Shown here in pieces: positions 12,487-23,189 of a stretch of 64,000 nucleotides of DNA. Each line of letters starts with the position of its first letter. Position 1 is the first letter of the stretch. Made by a program: the position numbers and the translations under genes. Under the pieces are notes generated by a model that worked only from the letters and a program-made list of their open reading frames with translations, did no database searches and was not told the origin of the DNA. The DNA comes from Stenocarpella maydis (taxonomy: Eukaryota; Ascomycota; Sordariomycetes; Diaporthales; Diaporthaceae): assembly GCA_002270565.1 (NCBI GenBank), contig NQMI01000088.1:12782-76781 (forward strand). Reading direction: 5' to 3'.

Positions 12487-14873
12487 TCAATGCATAGCGT
12501 ACCCCCGTGTCCTGGTAAGTCTCCCATTCATGACCGGAAGAGGCTGCCTCTTCTCGTTCCTCACGAGCGAGTTGACCGCGGCCCACATCTCCATGATCCC
12601 TGACCTCTTGGCGGGTAACATACTATACTGCAGGCTGTACAGATTCTTGCGGTTGATGGGCGGGACGAATTTGCCCGTGAGCAGACACAGGAGCACCCGT
12701 GGTGACAGGTAGTGCTTCCGGATGCGCGCGGCCATCTGGAAATACTGGTGGAACATGGCACGGAACGTCAGAGGCACGGACTAGTGACGACGCGGAGTCA
12801 GCTCTGTGCCGCTGTATCATTGGCATAACGGAAGCTGGGAGACCACCGAGGGTGGGTGCCATAGATGATCGTACCTTGAGGTGTATGACCGATGTGGATG
12901 GGAGGTCTGGTATTGATGGATTATTTACGGCTCTATAATTTTGGGTATCACGAAGTTCAAAACGAATACCCCCTGGAAATGAATTAGCGAGGTTGTGCCG
13001 CAAGGTACATTCCTAAGCCCATCAGACATACCTGGAAGCCTCTGAGGGTCCTTGATCCGGAGCATCAGGGCGAACAGCGGGAAATGGTTCAAGCAGGAAA
13101 GAAGCGTATCAAAGGCGGCTTTTAGTGAGATGATGACCATCCGGGCTATGGCGAAGTTCAGGTAGAACACCACCACGGTCGGCAGCAGGAACAAGAGGAG
13201 ACAGAAGACGATCGTGCCAACCAGGAGCTGATCAAGGTCGTAATCGCACGAGTCAATACGGTTCCGCAGGACGTTGTGTTTCTTTCCTCTGAAGAGATGA
13301 AACAGCGAGATGAGGATAGTCAGCTGCCAGTGATATATACGGGCGGAAGCCAGGTAAAAGGAGTATATATGGACGGTAAGGATGGAAAGAAGGTCCGAGA
13401 AGACAGCGATGGGCATGCTGGCTCCAGCAAAACTGGTGAAGCCGATGAACCAGATGACGCCGGGCAATGCTGGCCGGAAGGTGTCAATACAGCCTAGAAA
13501 ATGTCAGCATGCGTCTCGGCTCAACGACAAGACACGCAATGACTTACTGGCCCAGTAATCGATGACCCACAGGAACAAGTCACCAAGAAACGCGGCTAAC
13601 TCGGTGTTCAATTTCAGACCAGCAGGCCAACCCATCAACCACGAGATACCGCTCTGCAGGGCCTCGACGGTGTACGTTGTCAGGATGAGGCTGATCTGGT
13701 CCGCGACCCAGGAGGCATTGTCGATGATATATGACCCCAGGGCGATCCCGATGATTACATCATTAGCAACAAGCCAGAGACTGTTGTAGAATCGGATGTA
13801 GTCGGGATGACTTGTCGTCACGCTCTCCCAGTCGTTCTTTCTCTGCCTCAGCGTGACGTATTGCATCGGCCAGTAACAGAACTGCTGCAGCCGGATCTCG
13901 ACTTGCTGCGCCGTGGCAGAGATGTCCTTGAGAGCGGCAATGTGAGGCTGAGGCCGCCACTCCAGGACGACCAACAGCATCTCGGCCGCTATTCGGTGGC
14001 CGATGAGGCCAAAAATGAAGGCTCGCCGGATAATAGGATAGATGTAGACGGTGATCAGCTCCCATACCCAAAGCAGGACAAAATTCTTCATCGTAGTCGC
14101 AGACTCGACCACACGCTCAGACACACTAAGACTGCGCTTGGGTCTCGCTCCCAGCCTTGACACGTTCTTCTGAAGAAGCATCTCGAGCTCCGAGGACCAA
14201 TTGATCTGGTTCACGATCCTGGGCAGGGCCTTCTCCTTGTTCGAGGCAGGCCGCTTTATGATAGAATGCTGTTTGAGTTTCTCAATAAGCCTCTGGGATT
14301 TCTCCCTCCGGACCCGTTCCTGCATCTCCTCTTGGGCCTCGGCATCACCAATAGGCGCCGTTCGCTCGTCTGCAGGCTTGTCTCCCAAGGCTAACGCAAT
14401 GGGGTTGAGCGATATGTATTGCATTCTCGTGGGTAGCGGTCGCTGGAATTGGATAATCTGAATGCTCGAGGCCTTGGCGCATCGAACCTGGGGGACTCGG
14501 GTGTTGGCGTCTACAGTCACGCGCACCCAGGACGGGTCTATGACCACCGAGTCGTCGGCATTTGAGACACCAAGGACGTGCATACTTGACTGGCCACATA
14601 GCTCGAATATACGTCCTATCGGGTGAGTGGCGCTCCTGAACAGGGTGAGGGACGTGAGTGCACCCTCGACATTTTGAGCCTGGCGAGTACGGGCTTAGCA
14701 GGACAATCTCAAGCTGCACTCTCGGCGAGAGGACTAACATCGACGGCTTCCAGAATAGCGACCACGAAGACATCCAATGCCGAGTTCCTCCAGCCCACGA
14801 CGACCCCAGGCAGGTCGGACCTTGGGATGTCGATCGGCCAGAAAATGCGCATCAAGCCATCATGCTCTGGCAT
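12487..14873 (-). CDS. gpi1: GPI-GlcNAc transferase subunit Gpi1/PIG-Q, 706 aa
   Basis: Five exons join in phase: 14873..14739, 14679..13548, 13493..13032, 12972..12875 and 12780..12487. The protein begins MPEHDGLMRIFWPIDIPRSD and continues VVVGWRNSALDVFVV, the conserved Gpi1 N-terminus. The membrane core contains YWPMQYVTLRQRKNDW, FYNSLWLVANDVIIG and WLMGWPAGLKLNTELA, and the C-terminus has PGGIRFELRDT and LLTGKFVPPINRKNLYSLQY. All are Gpi1/PIG-Q family signatures. Gpi1 is a subunit of the ER complex that adds GlcNAc to phosphatidylinositol, the first step of GPI-anchor synthesis. Introns are 48-95 nt; the first has a GTTAGT donor and a GCTAAG branch site. An in-frame reading through the first or third intron gives plausible but wrong protein, so naive calls may be truncated. 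Confidence 0.93.
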
Positions 14874-14986
14874 GACAGACAGCCTCGATGGGCGCAGGCC
14901 TACGCCTCTAGAAGGACCCTCTGCGTCTCAGCTGCTCCCGTGCGGATATGCCCGAGCCGGTTGACCGAGGATGCTTTGGGTTGATG

Positions 14987-15375
14987 TTAGCGGCGCGCGT
15001 CGAGTATAGTCGCAGGGAGGTGCGCCACAGGGCCGAGAGATGGTCGTACCAGGTCTGACTCTCTTGCTGCAAGACGTGCCACAGGTAAGAGGACGACGAG
15101 GAAGAAAAGCGACAGTACGACGAAACCGTATGCGGCGCGCGACTAGGACGGGGACAGAAGGACAGGTCAGCTCAGCCGGAGTCAGGCGTGCATTCGGGGA
15201 ACTGGGCACGCTGGGAAGGACGAGACACGGTGCGCGGGCGAGAGGGCAGACTCACAACAACTCCGTAGTCCCAGGCAAAGATGGCAAGCTCATAGAGCCT
15301 AGTGACCAGGTCCCATCGAGCGGTTGTGTAGCCGGCTACGAAGATTCCAATCGTAAGGGCGGAGAAGGGGTGCAT
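14987..15375 (-). CDS. Small conserved-looking membrane protein, 91 aa
   Basis: Two exons, 15375..15256 and 15142..14987, join in phase 0 across a 113-nt intron (GTGAGT donor, CCTAG acceptor). The protein starts MHPFSALTIGIFVAGYTTAR and continues with a Trp/Tyr-rich amphipathic segment. Exon 2 gives a strong hydrophobic segment (YGFVVLSLFFLVVLLPVA) followed by a polar tail. Two membrane-associated segments are likely. I do not recognise a named family. It lies on the same strand as gpi1 and its stop codon is only 113 bp upstream of the gpi1 start, so the two may share regulation or have been merged in other annotations. Confidence 0.6.
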
Positions 15376-16213
15376 AGAATCGCCGGTCTGGTCGCTATCT
15401 TAAGCGCATTCCGAGGTTGTTGAGATTGGTGAGGGTTCAAAGACGAAGAGAGCGAGCCACAGGTCCAGTCCCGAATTGTTCTCTTTTACGATAAGAGCAG
15501 GGCGTGAGGACTTTTGGTTCGCCCGACGTGACGAGCTGTCGCAATCAGTTTTAATTAGATACCACATGCATAGCGGTTTGGAGCTGGAGAAGCCAAGCTT
15601 CGATCCCTGCTGCGGTTCCGCCTGCCTGCCGCCAGTTCCAGCCTTCTTCAGTGGGGATCCCTGGTTCTAGGCCCTGACGTCTCCCCTGAGCCAAAAGGTC
15701 GAGCCACCAGTAGGTGGCCACAGGGCCTGTCCGACTAGCCTTCTTTGTATAAACTCTGCCGCAAGAAAGAACCAGAGCATGCAAGAAGGCAAGAAGGCAA
15801 AGGGCACATCCTAATCCTATATTTGTACAACATGGATAACCACCATTGGCATGTTCCGCATCCTTAACACAACAATTCCACCCGTATTTGAATTTGCCTC
15901 CGTTCACAGTTGCCAAGTCTAATACGGTCCTTGCTATTATGGCACTTGCACGTAGCCCCAACAGACCGTCTCTAGCAGACTATGTTGGTAGCATGTATTG
16001 TAATTATGGCAGATCCGCTGGTTTGAAGTGGTCAAAGAGTGGTATGAGTTTTGATCGGTTGAAGTGTGGCCCCACAAACGCATTTTGAACGCCACAAACA
16101 AAGAAAAACCTCTTATACACGGCTTATGCCATGGGTGCAATGATGCAGCTGCACCGGCACACAGCCTGTGGTGGGCATCCCTTCCCAGACTCCTGTCTCG
16201 TGCACCATGAGCC
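15376..16213. other. Intergenic region, 0.84 kb
   Basis: Between the 91-aa protein gene and mdm35, both on the minus strand. Frames on both strands are short and lack family features. Nothing else is seen. Confidence 0.5.
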
Positions 16214-16691
16214 TCATTTCCTGCTCAAGTGTATGGAATCATTCTCCTTGTTGTCCTCCCTGGCCTCTTCTAGGAGCTTGTCTATGCCTCTTTCCTTCAG
16301 CGCAACCTGTCTCTAGTTAGTCATCTTTGTGGGACCTTTTGCATACGGGACAGAACAAAGACGGAGCGCCATGTCGAGGACCACTCCTGATCCTGTTTCC
16401 AGTAGTATCCTACATTTAGACATTTTTGATAGTTCTTGAACAGTTCTGAGCACTCGTTGTCATCAGACTTTCCAATGCCTCTGAGGTACTCTGCGAGAGG
16501 GTGAGTTAGGCACTGCTGTGTTTGAGATGACAAGGAGCTGCGTCGCGCTTACTTTCGCTGTACCATTTCAGAAAGCAGGTATCGTACTTCCTATGCATGC
16601 ACCTTGATTAGCTGTCCGTTGTGCAGGAAAGAATAATCCACAAGACCTACTCCTTCACCTCGTTGCACTCTGGAGCCAGAGAAGCCGACAT
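16214..16691 (-). CDS. mdm35: Mdm35/TRIAP1 twin CX9C protein of the mitochondrial intermembrane space, 82 aa
   Basis: Four very short exons join in phase: 16691..16651, 16590..16553, 16490..16414 and 16306..16214. The protein starts MSASLAPECNEVKEKYDTC and contains the twin CX9C motif: CNEVKEKYDTC and CSELFKNYQKC. FLKWYSEKYLRG and ALKERGID are Mdm35 family signatures. Mdm35 binds Ups1/PRELI proteins in the intermembrane space and lets them shuttle phosphatidic acid and phosphatidylserine between the mitochondrial membranes; the cysteines are oxidised by Mia40. The 3' intron has a GACTAAC branch site. The gene is divergent from rrp6, about 720 bp away. Confidence 0.93.
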
Positions 16692-17413
16692 TCTTAATGA
16701 TCGCTGCTAGCCCTTGGGACCCCAGACCTGATTCAAACAGCCTAAGATCCTAAGGCTCCACCAACACGCTTGTGAGTACTGAAAACAATATCCCACACCT
16801 GTGTCTTTCCCGACGAGGACTAACACCAGTTTCGGAGGCTATTATTGCCTGGCCAGAAATGCGAATTGACTTGCCTGACCCGAGGCTTCCAGCCGCAGTC
16901 CTCCTGGGCCAAAAGAACTGAACAAGTGAAGCTGTGACGGTAGAGTGGGAATCAGATCGAGGGAACAGAGTTGTGATGTGAGATTCTGCTTGTTCTGGCT
17001 GCTGACGGGTAAGTGGTAGGTAGAATGCAATGAACAGATGTGTCCGTGAATAAACTTCCGAACTTGAAGTCAGCCAGTCAGTCACTGCAGTGGTAATTTA
17101 CGTGCAGTGGCATAGCTCCGAGGCTGATTTACATCGTCATCACTGTAGGGATCTGAAGCTTATCTTATCAAACGCTTGCTACACAAAGGAGTACAACTTG
17201 CACAAGAGTCTTGCAGGTCCCCTGCTTGCATTATTCCCCACCTGGGCTTTCAACCACAGTCCCGCTGACTGCCTGCCGGCGCCCGTAAATTTTCGAGTCA
17301 ACTGCTGTGGACGGCCATCTACAAAAAACGATCATCTACACAATCATTTCTTGGTTTCCGTGCCTCCAACCGGCAACGCCAACTTTGGCGGACCATTTGT
17401 CAGAACACTGACC
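16692..17413. other. Divergent intergenic region mdm35/rrp6, 722 bp
   Basis: It probably contains both promoters. An open frame runs upstream from the rrp6 start without a stop to 17090, but lacks similarity, so I read it as leader sequence. No specific element stands out. Confidence 0.45.
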
Positions 17414-20042
17414 ATGATGGACCCCTCGCAAGACTTCAAGTCTCTGCAAGAAAAGATCCAGGCCTCCCTGGTCTCGACCACGAAAGCCGTCCAGCGCATC
17501 GCGAGCGAGGACCTTGGATTCCAGCGGACAGTCAACCCCAGCACCGGTGACCGTCTCGAGGAGCAGTCGACGCGCTTGCTGAGTCTCTCCAGCGGCCTGC
17601 TCAAATCTGCTGCCGTCGCGACTGCCCAGAAGAACGTTGGCGACCTGGAGGACGCAGAGGACGTCGACATACAGTGGCGCGGCATCGTGGACGTGATCGA
17701 TGGGCTCCTCGAAAAAGCCGATATCTGCTTGGACGAATATACTGGCTTAGTCAAGAGGAAGTCGGACTTCCCTGAGAATGGACCCCAGCAAAAGAAGGCA
17801 AAGACGAACGAGCGACTCGATTTCAACTTTCGACGCGCCAACATCATCAAGCCGCAGACCACCTTCGAGCAACAAGTCGACAATTTCGCTGCTGGACCAT
17901 GGAGGCCACTGTTGACCCGGAAACCGCACGCTATAGTGCCGCTGGAGGACAGTGTTGGTTACACGGAGGACGAAAATAACCAGAAACAGTATGGCTACGC
18001 AGATTTCCTACGATCACTTACTCTCAATTGGGCAGATAGGCCGCTCGGCGAACTGAGCAGGCAGCGGAGGAGAAAGTCTCACAGGGGAATTCAGAAGTTG
18101 CAGTGCAATGGCGCCACAACAGATACTGACGGCCAATTCAGGTTCAAGCATCCCTACGAGACGGAGATCCAGCAGTTGAAGTATCCGAAGACCACCTACG
18201 AGATACGGGACCCCATACCATACCAGCCGATCGAGACAACCTCTGCAACATGGGTCGACACCTACGAAGGAGTTCTGAAAATGTTAGAAGAACTCAAAGG
18301 AGCAACGGAAATCGCCATCGACCTGGAGCACCACGACTATCGTTCTTACCATGGGCTGCTTTCCCTCATGCAGATCAGCACTCGGGAGAAGGACTGGATT
18401 GTTGATACCCTGAGGCCATGGCGACACAAGCTTGAGGTTCTCAACGAAGTCTTTACCAACCCCAAAATAGTCAAGGTGTTGCATGGCGCTTTTATGGACA
18501 TCATATGGCTTCAGAGAGACCTGGGCCTCTACATTGTGGGACTTTTCGACACCTACCACGCCAGTTCAGCCCTCGGCTACCCCCAGAGGAGCTTAGCATA
18601 CTTGCTCAAGAACTTTGTTGATTTTGATGCAGACAAGAAGTACCAGATGGCGGACTGGAGAATACGGTGACTCTTACTTGCTCACAAATTGCAGACAGCG
18701 TAACGCTAACATGTTTAGACCCCTGCCGGAAGAGATGTTCTACTACGCCCGGTCCGACACCCACTTTCTACTCTTCATTTACGACATGGTACGCAACGAG
18801 CTTGTTGAGCGGTCTGACCGTAGTGATCCAGAGAAGGACCTGGTCGAGTACGTGCTTCAGAGGTCGAAGGAGACGTCACTAGATAGGTATACCCCCTTCT
18901 CGGCAGACCCAGAAACCGGAGAGGGAGCTCGCGGATGGTCCAACTTCCTTTACAAGAGCCACATCAGGCTCAGTGGCGAACAGTTTGCCGTCTACAGAGC
19001 CTTGCACAAGTGGCGTGACGAGGTAGCCCGTCAGCAGGACGAAAACCCAACATTTATCATGCCACCACAAGTAATGATGGAGATTGCCAAGATCCTACCA
19101 AACGATCCTAAGGCATTATGGAGTTTACTCGGGAACTCGTCATCACAAAAGGCAAAACAGTCAGTTGAGGATCTCTTCTCAATAGTTACCGAAGCAAGGA
19201 AGGCCGGAGCCGAGGGACCAAGCACGCTCGACTTTTTCAGGAGCAAATCTGTCGACAGTCGCTCGGTCGCGGCCATAGTGAAGAGAGAGCTTGGCAAGCA
19301 AGATAAGCCGGAGTTGGACCTCCCTCCAGTGGAGGAACTGCGCAGCGAGAAGTCCCAGCTGTTTGGCTCTATCCCACTGAGCAGTTTGTGGGATGGCTTA
19401 TCAAAATCTCAGAACCGCGCTGCCACCGAGCAGATCGCGTTACCCTGGACACAATTTGTGCAAGAAGCTGTAGCCGCTGCTTCCGAGCACGAGAGCCAAT
19501 CCAAGGCCCAGGATGGGGATGTGGATATGATCCCGCTCGAAGTGCCGGAGAAAGCGGCCCCTGCGCCCCGGAAGGACTTGGACGTGGACAACACCGAGTT
19601 CACACTGAGACAGGGACGTAAGCGCAAGGTGGATGAGATGGAGGATGAGGATTCGAGCGACGGAGGAGCACAGCTCGCCACGGAAGAGATGATATCCCTC
19701 GACGTAGGCGGAGGCGGAGACAAGCGTACCAGGAGAGAAAAGAAGAACGCCGCCAAGGAGGCCAGGAAGGCAAAAAAACAAGCAAAGGCTGCCTTGAATG
19801 ATCAAAAAGGCCCCGAGCAGGCAGACGCTGCCGAGGACGAAGATGCCCCTTTCGACTACAGCCAGGCACAGTCGGTCCTGAATGCAAAGAGATCTGCTGC
19901 GGCCGGCAACCCCGCTGGAGATGCTCCGGGTAGGAAGAAGGCCTTTGACCCGTACGCGGCGAGGATGAATGCCGAAGGGCCCAAACCAGCCCGCCGGATG
20001 CATGGAGAGCGGACGGGCAAGGCAGGCACCTGGAAGAAGTAA
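17414..20042 (+). CDS. rrp6: Exosome 3'-5' exoribonuclease Rrp6, 858 aa
   Basis: Two exons, 17414..18666 and 18719..20042, join across a 52-nt intron with a CGCTAAC branch site. An N-terminal helical region matches the PMC2NT (Rrp47/cofactor-binding) domain. The DEDD-Y nuclease domain has Asp303 and Glu305 in AIDLEHHDYRS, Asp362 in LHGAFMDIIWLQRDLGL, and Tyr427/Asp431 in YYARSDTHFLL, with GLFDTYHASSALGYP between. An HRDC domain follows (about SGEQFAVYRALHKWRDEVAR to PKALWSLLG). The Lys/Glu-rich tail is disordered and probably carries nuclear localisation and exosome-lasso sequences. Rrp6 trims rRNA, snoRNA and aberrant transcripts in the nucleus as part of the exosome. The start at MMDPSQDFKSLQ fits the family. 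Confidence 0.95.
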
Positions 20043-21056
20043 TATGTCTTGAATAGATTGGCGGGCACCGTCAGGATGTAGAACGGATAAGCATGTTCAG
20101 GTCGGACTGGACGGAGTCTTGGTCGTCGAGCCCGGTAGCTGCTAGTAACGCGGCATGATGCGCCACTCCTGATCGCCGCGGTGACAAAGGAGCTGCTCCC
20201 ATGTGAAAGGCGGAAAACCAGTAGAATAGGGTTCCAATGGAAGAGACCTGCTAGGTACCACCGCCCGCCGTCGCCTTGCGTGGATACCGTGTGGCCTTTG
20301 AAGCATCATCCGTCCCAATGCAGAACTGTACTTGTCTGAGATGTTCCTATCGGGAAGCCTGTCCAAACCTTGAGAATCTCTAATAGAGAAATCGGAGTCT
20401 TGCGCCCAGACGAACGGAGGTACATCGCCCACCACTCACTCATACAACACCTATTCGTATAACATGGGCTCGCGGCACCTAAATGGGTGCACTCCTAGGA
20501 AATTTGTGTTAGACCTGCGGATACTGGAATTAGATAGCGTTTTGGTTGTTGTCTCATTCACTATGGCATGGATTACGAACAAGTGTATTCTATCCCCTGT
20601 TCCTATAGGAGAGGGGCCCCAGTTTGTTTGTAGATACTTCAAATTGAAGAAACTATAATTCGTTTCCAAGTCGAGCATTCCATCCTGATCTCATATTTTG
20701 TGCGGAGCTTACGCAGATGGTATTGATTGATCATCTAATTCTGAGAGTAATCAACGTGGAAGTACTTTTCTTTTATTTATATTTGATTTGCCCTGGTGTG
20801 AGTGATCACTCATCATCGCATTGGCGTGGCGCGCACTTGCGCGAGAGGAAAGCGGTGCCGAGGGCCGCTGGTGATGGGGAATATGACGATGGACAAAGTA
20901 GTCTACTGTCTCGTGCTAACTAGAAATGCTCTAGCAATTCTACCGTCATATTTGTTCAGACTTCTGTCGAGAAAACCCTTGAAATCCAAAATACTTCTAC
21001 TACGAATCCCCAAACCCCCAAACCCCTGGATCTTATCACCCTCGGGGCCGGCAGAC
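20043..21056. other. Intergenic region, 1.0 kb
   Basis: Between rrp6 and the hydroxyacid dehydrogenase, both on the plus strand. There is no supportable gene. The right part (about 20,500-20,800) is somewhat AT-rich. Confidence 0.5.
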
Positions 21057-22592
21057 ATGGCACCGGAGCCCACGCTCGCCCCGGAACAGCTGCCCTCGGA
21101 CCGGCACGAGGTGATAGCCGTGCTAGAGTCCATACACGTGCCGTGGGAGGAGTTCGAAAGCAGCCCCAGGACGCACGAGGTCCTGCTCTACAGGAACACC
21201 ACACCGGGGGCAGACGACGTCGCCGCGCGGGTCAGGGACGCCAGCATCGTCGTCTTGACGATATGTAGGCTCACGGCCGAGACTCTCAGGCAGGCGCCGT
21301 ACTTGTGAGTTGTTGCCCGGTCCATCAATATAGGCGATAGGGGGGAGGGGGGGAAGAAGAAAAAAAAACAAAAAGGGCACACAGAAATACAAGAGCCGCA
21401 GGGCTGACTAGGCCACCAAAAAGGAAATGCATCATCAGCCACGCCGTGGGAACGGACCACATCGACCTTGAGTACTGCAGGGAGGCCAACATCCAGGTCA
21501 TGACCTGCACAAACTGCAACACCGAGTCGGTGGCCGAGCACGCCCTCTCGCTGTACTTTGCCACGAGGCGGAGCCTCGTCTCAGTCCACAATGCACTGGC
21601 TGACTTCGAGCCGGGCCGGCCCAACGAGTGGAAGTCCAAGGGTAAGTTCACACAGCAAGAGCGGAGCTGTCCTCTCTCCTCTTACCGCGGTGGACGGGGG
21701 CCGTCGCTGGTGTGTAGGGGGGAAANNNNNNNNNNNNNNNNNNNNNNNGGGGGGGGGGGCAGAGGTTGAACCCCAGATCTCCTGCCTCCTTGACTGAGGC
21801 CAGCAGAAGCGGGGACCGACAATATCACTGACGAAACCACTTTTAGGCAGCCTGAACAGGCTCATGAGAGACGGCACGGGGGTGCCACCGCGCACGTGCG
21901 CACAGGAAACAGCAGGCGTGGTCGGCTACGGCGCCGTGGGGAAGCACATTGCGAAGCTGTGCTGTGGCCTAGGGATGAGGGTCCTGATCTCGCAGCGCAA
22001 GGGAGGAGACGCCGCCGCCGCACCCAGCAGTAGCAGCAGCAGCAGGGCCGAGGACCCCCTCACAAACGGCGTCCAGCAACGACGAGGAGGAGGAGGAGGA
22101 GGAGGAGGAGGATGTGGGCCAGCGGAGCCGGCGCCCCGCGTCCCCTTCACAGACGTCCTCGCGCACTCGACGGTCCTCTTCCTGGCGCTGCCCCTGACCC
22201 CTCAGAGCGCAGGCCTGATCTCGGTCCCCGAGCTGGGCCGGATGCGGGCCGACGCAGTGCTGGTCAACGTGTCGCGGGGCGGCATCGTCGACGAGGACGC
22301 CCTGGTGGCCGCGCTGCGGTCGCGGGCCGTGTTCGGGTACGGCTCCGACGTGTTCGCGCGGGAGCCAGCCGGAGGCGGTGGCGACACCCCCCTGCTGGGA
22401 CACGACGCCAGGGGGCTCAACCTGACGCTGACGGGCCACCTGGCCTGGTTCTCCGGGACGACCATGTCTAACCAGGTGCGAAGGGTCAAGGAGAACCTGA
22501 GGGCCTTCCTGGATGGTGAGGTGGGGCCGGAAGGTATTGTTGTGCAGAGGGACTTTACATCAGTCGGTAGACCTGCTATTACGGCTGCGTGA
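21057..22592 (+). CDS. D-isomer-specific 2-hydroxyacid dehydrogenase, 403 aa, with low-complexity insert
   Basis: Three exons join in phase: 21057..21304, 21424..21641 and 21847..22592. The NAD-dependent D-2-hydroxyacid dehydrogenase fold is clear. The catalytic domain has ISHAVGTDHIDLEYC and NTESVAEHALSL. The Rossmann motif is GYGAVG (182-187). The catalytic triad fits Arg299 in VNVSRGGIVDEDAL, Glu328 in VFAREP and His353 in TGHLAW. Between the first Rossmann strands and the rest lies an insert of about 35 residues, a Ser run followed by a Gly run, encoded by AGC and GGA microsatellites; such an insert is unusual in this enzyme family. The real substrate (glyoxylate, hydroxypyruvate, phosphoglycerate or another keto acid) cannot be read from sequence. 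The second intron contains an assembly gap. Confidence 0.85.
21726..21748. other. Assembly gap (23 N) beside a G-run
   Basis: A run of N lies in the second intron of the dehydrogenase and is followed by about 12 G. The gap is probably an unresolved poly-G tract and does not interrupt coding sequence under the model given. Confidence 0.9.
22021..22112 (+). repeat. AGC and GGA microsatellites inside the dehydrogenase
   Basis: AGCAGTAGCAGCAGC-type repeats encode Ser, and GGAGGAGGA-type repeats encode Gly. Both are in frame and form the low-complexity insert of the hydroxyacid dehydrogenase. Confidence 0.85.
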
Positions 22593-23189
22593 GATGGAAC
22601 GGTTGGCCTGCATGAGGCAAGACCTTGCGCTGTGTTAGACGGCTCTCGGGCAGGCTGTGGACCAAAAAGTATGGTTCCAAATTGTAGAGTGGCTCTGTGA
22701 AACGGGTACCGTCAGGCTCGCGTACAGGGTGGTTAGAGCACAACCATCCTGCCTCGTGGCGATGATGATTATGAAGAGATGTCTCGACAGCGAGCATTAA
22801 AGCTGGTGTCCGCAATACGCTTGGCTAGTTATTAAACCACTTGCACAGGCCCTGTCCAGAACATACAGCATAGTGACATTTGTTTCTGTAGTACCGCGTT
22901 GAAGCAGTATATATCCGAGAAAGCCACGCCCTGAGGACCCCGGATTTGTTGCAACGCCAGATGAATGCTATGCAATGATGGCCTCCCCTTGTCCTTGATT
23001 TTCCATTTTCGTCTTTGCGTCGTACCCCGAACACCTAAGGAACAAAAAGAAGAAAGAATGCAGGCTGTGGAAGCCTGGGATATCATCACCGTCCAATGAC
23101 TTTTGTTGAATAACGCCGGTCCCCATATCCTTGATGGCCAGTATAGCTTCGAACAGACCTGACCTGGCTGGCCCTTTGAGCTCGCTGGT
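22593..23189. other. Convergent intergenic region, 0.6 kb
   Basis: It lies between two converging genes and presumably carries both 3' ends. No element is evident. Confidence 0.5.

Noticed and set aside
20142..20435. 97-codon minus-strand frame downstream of rrp6
   Set aside because: No recognisable features and no supporting splice context.
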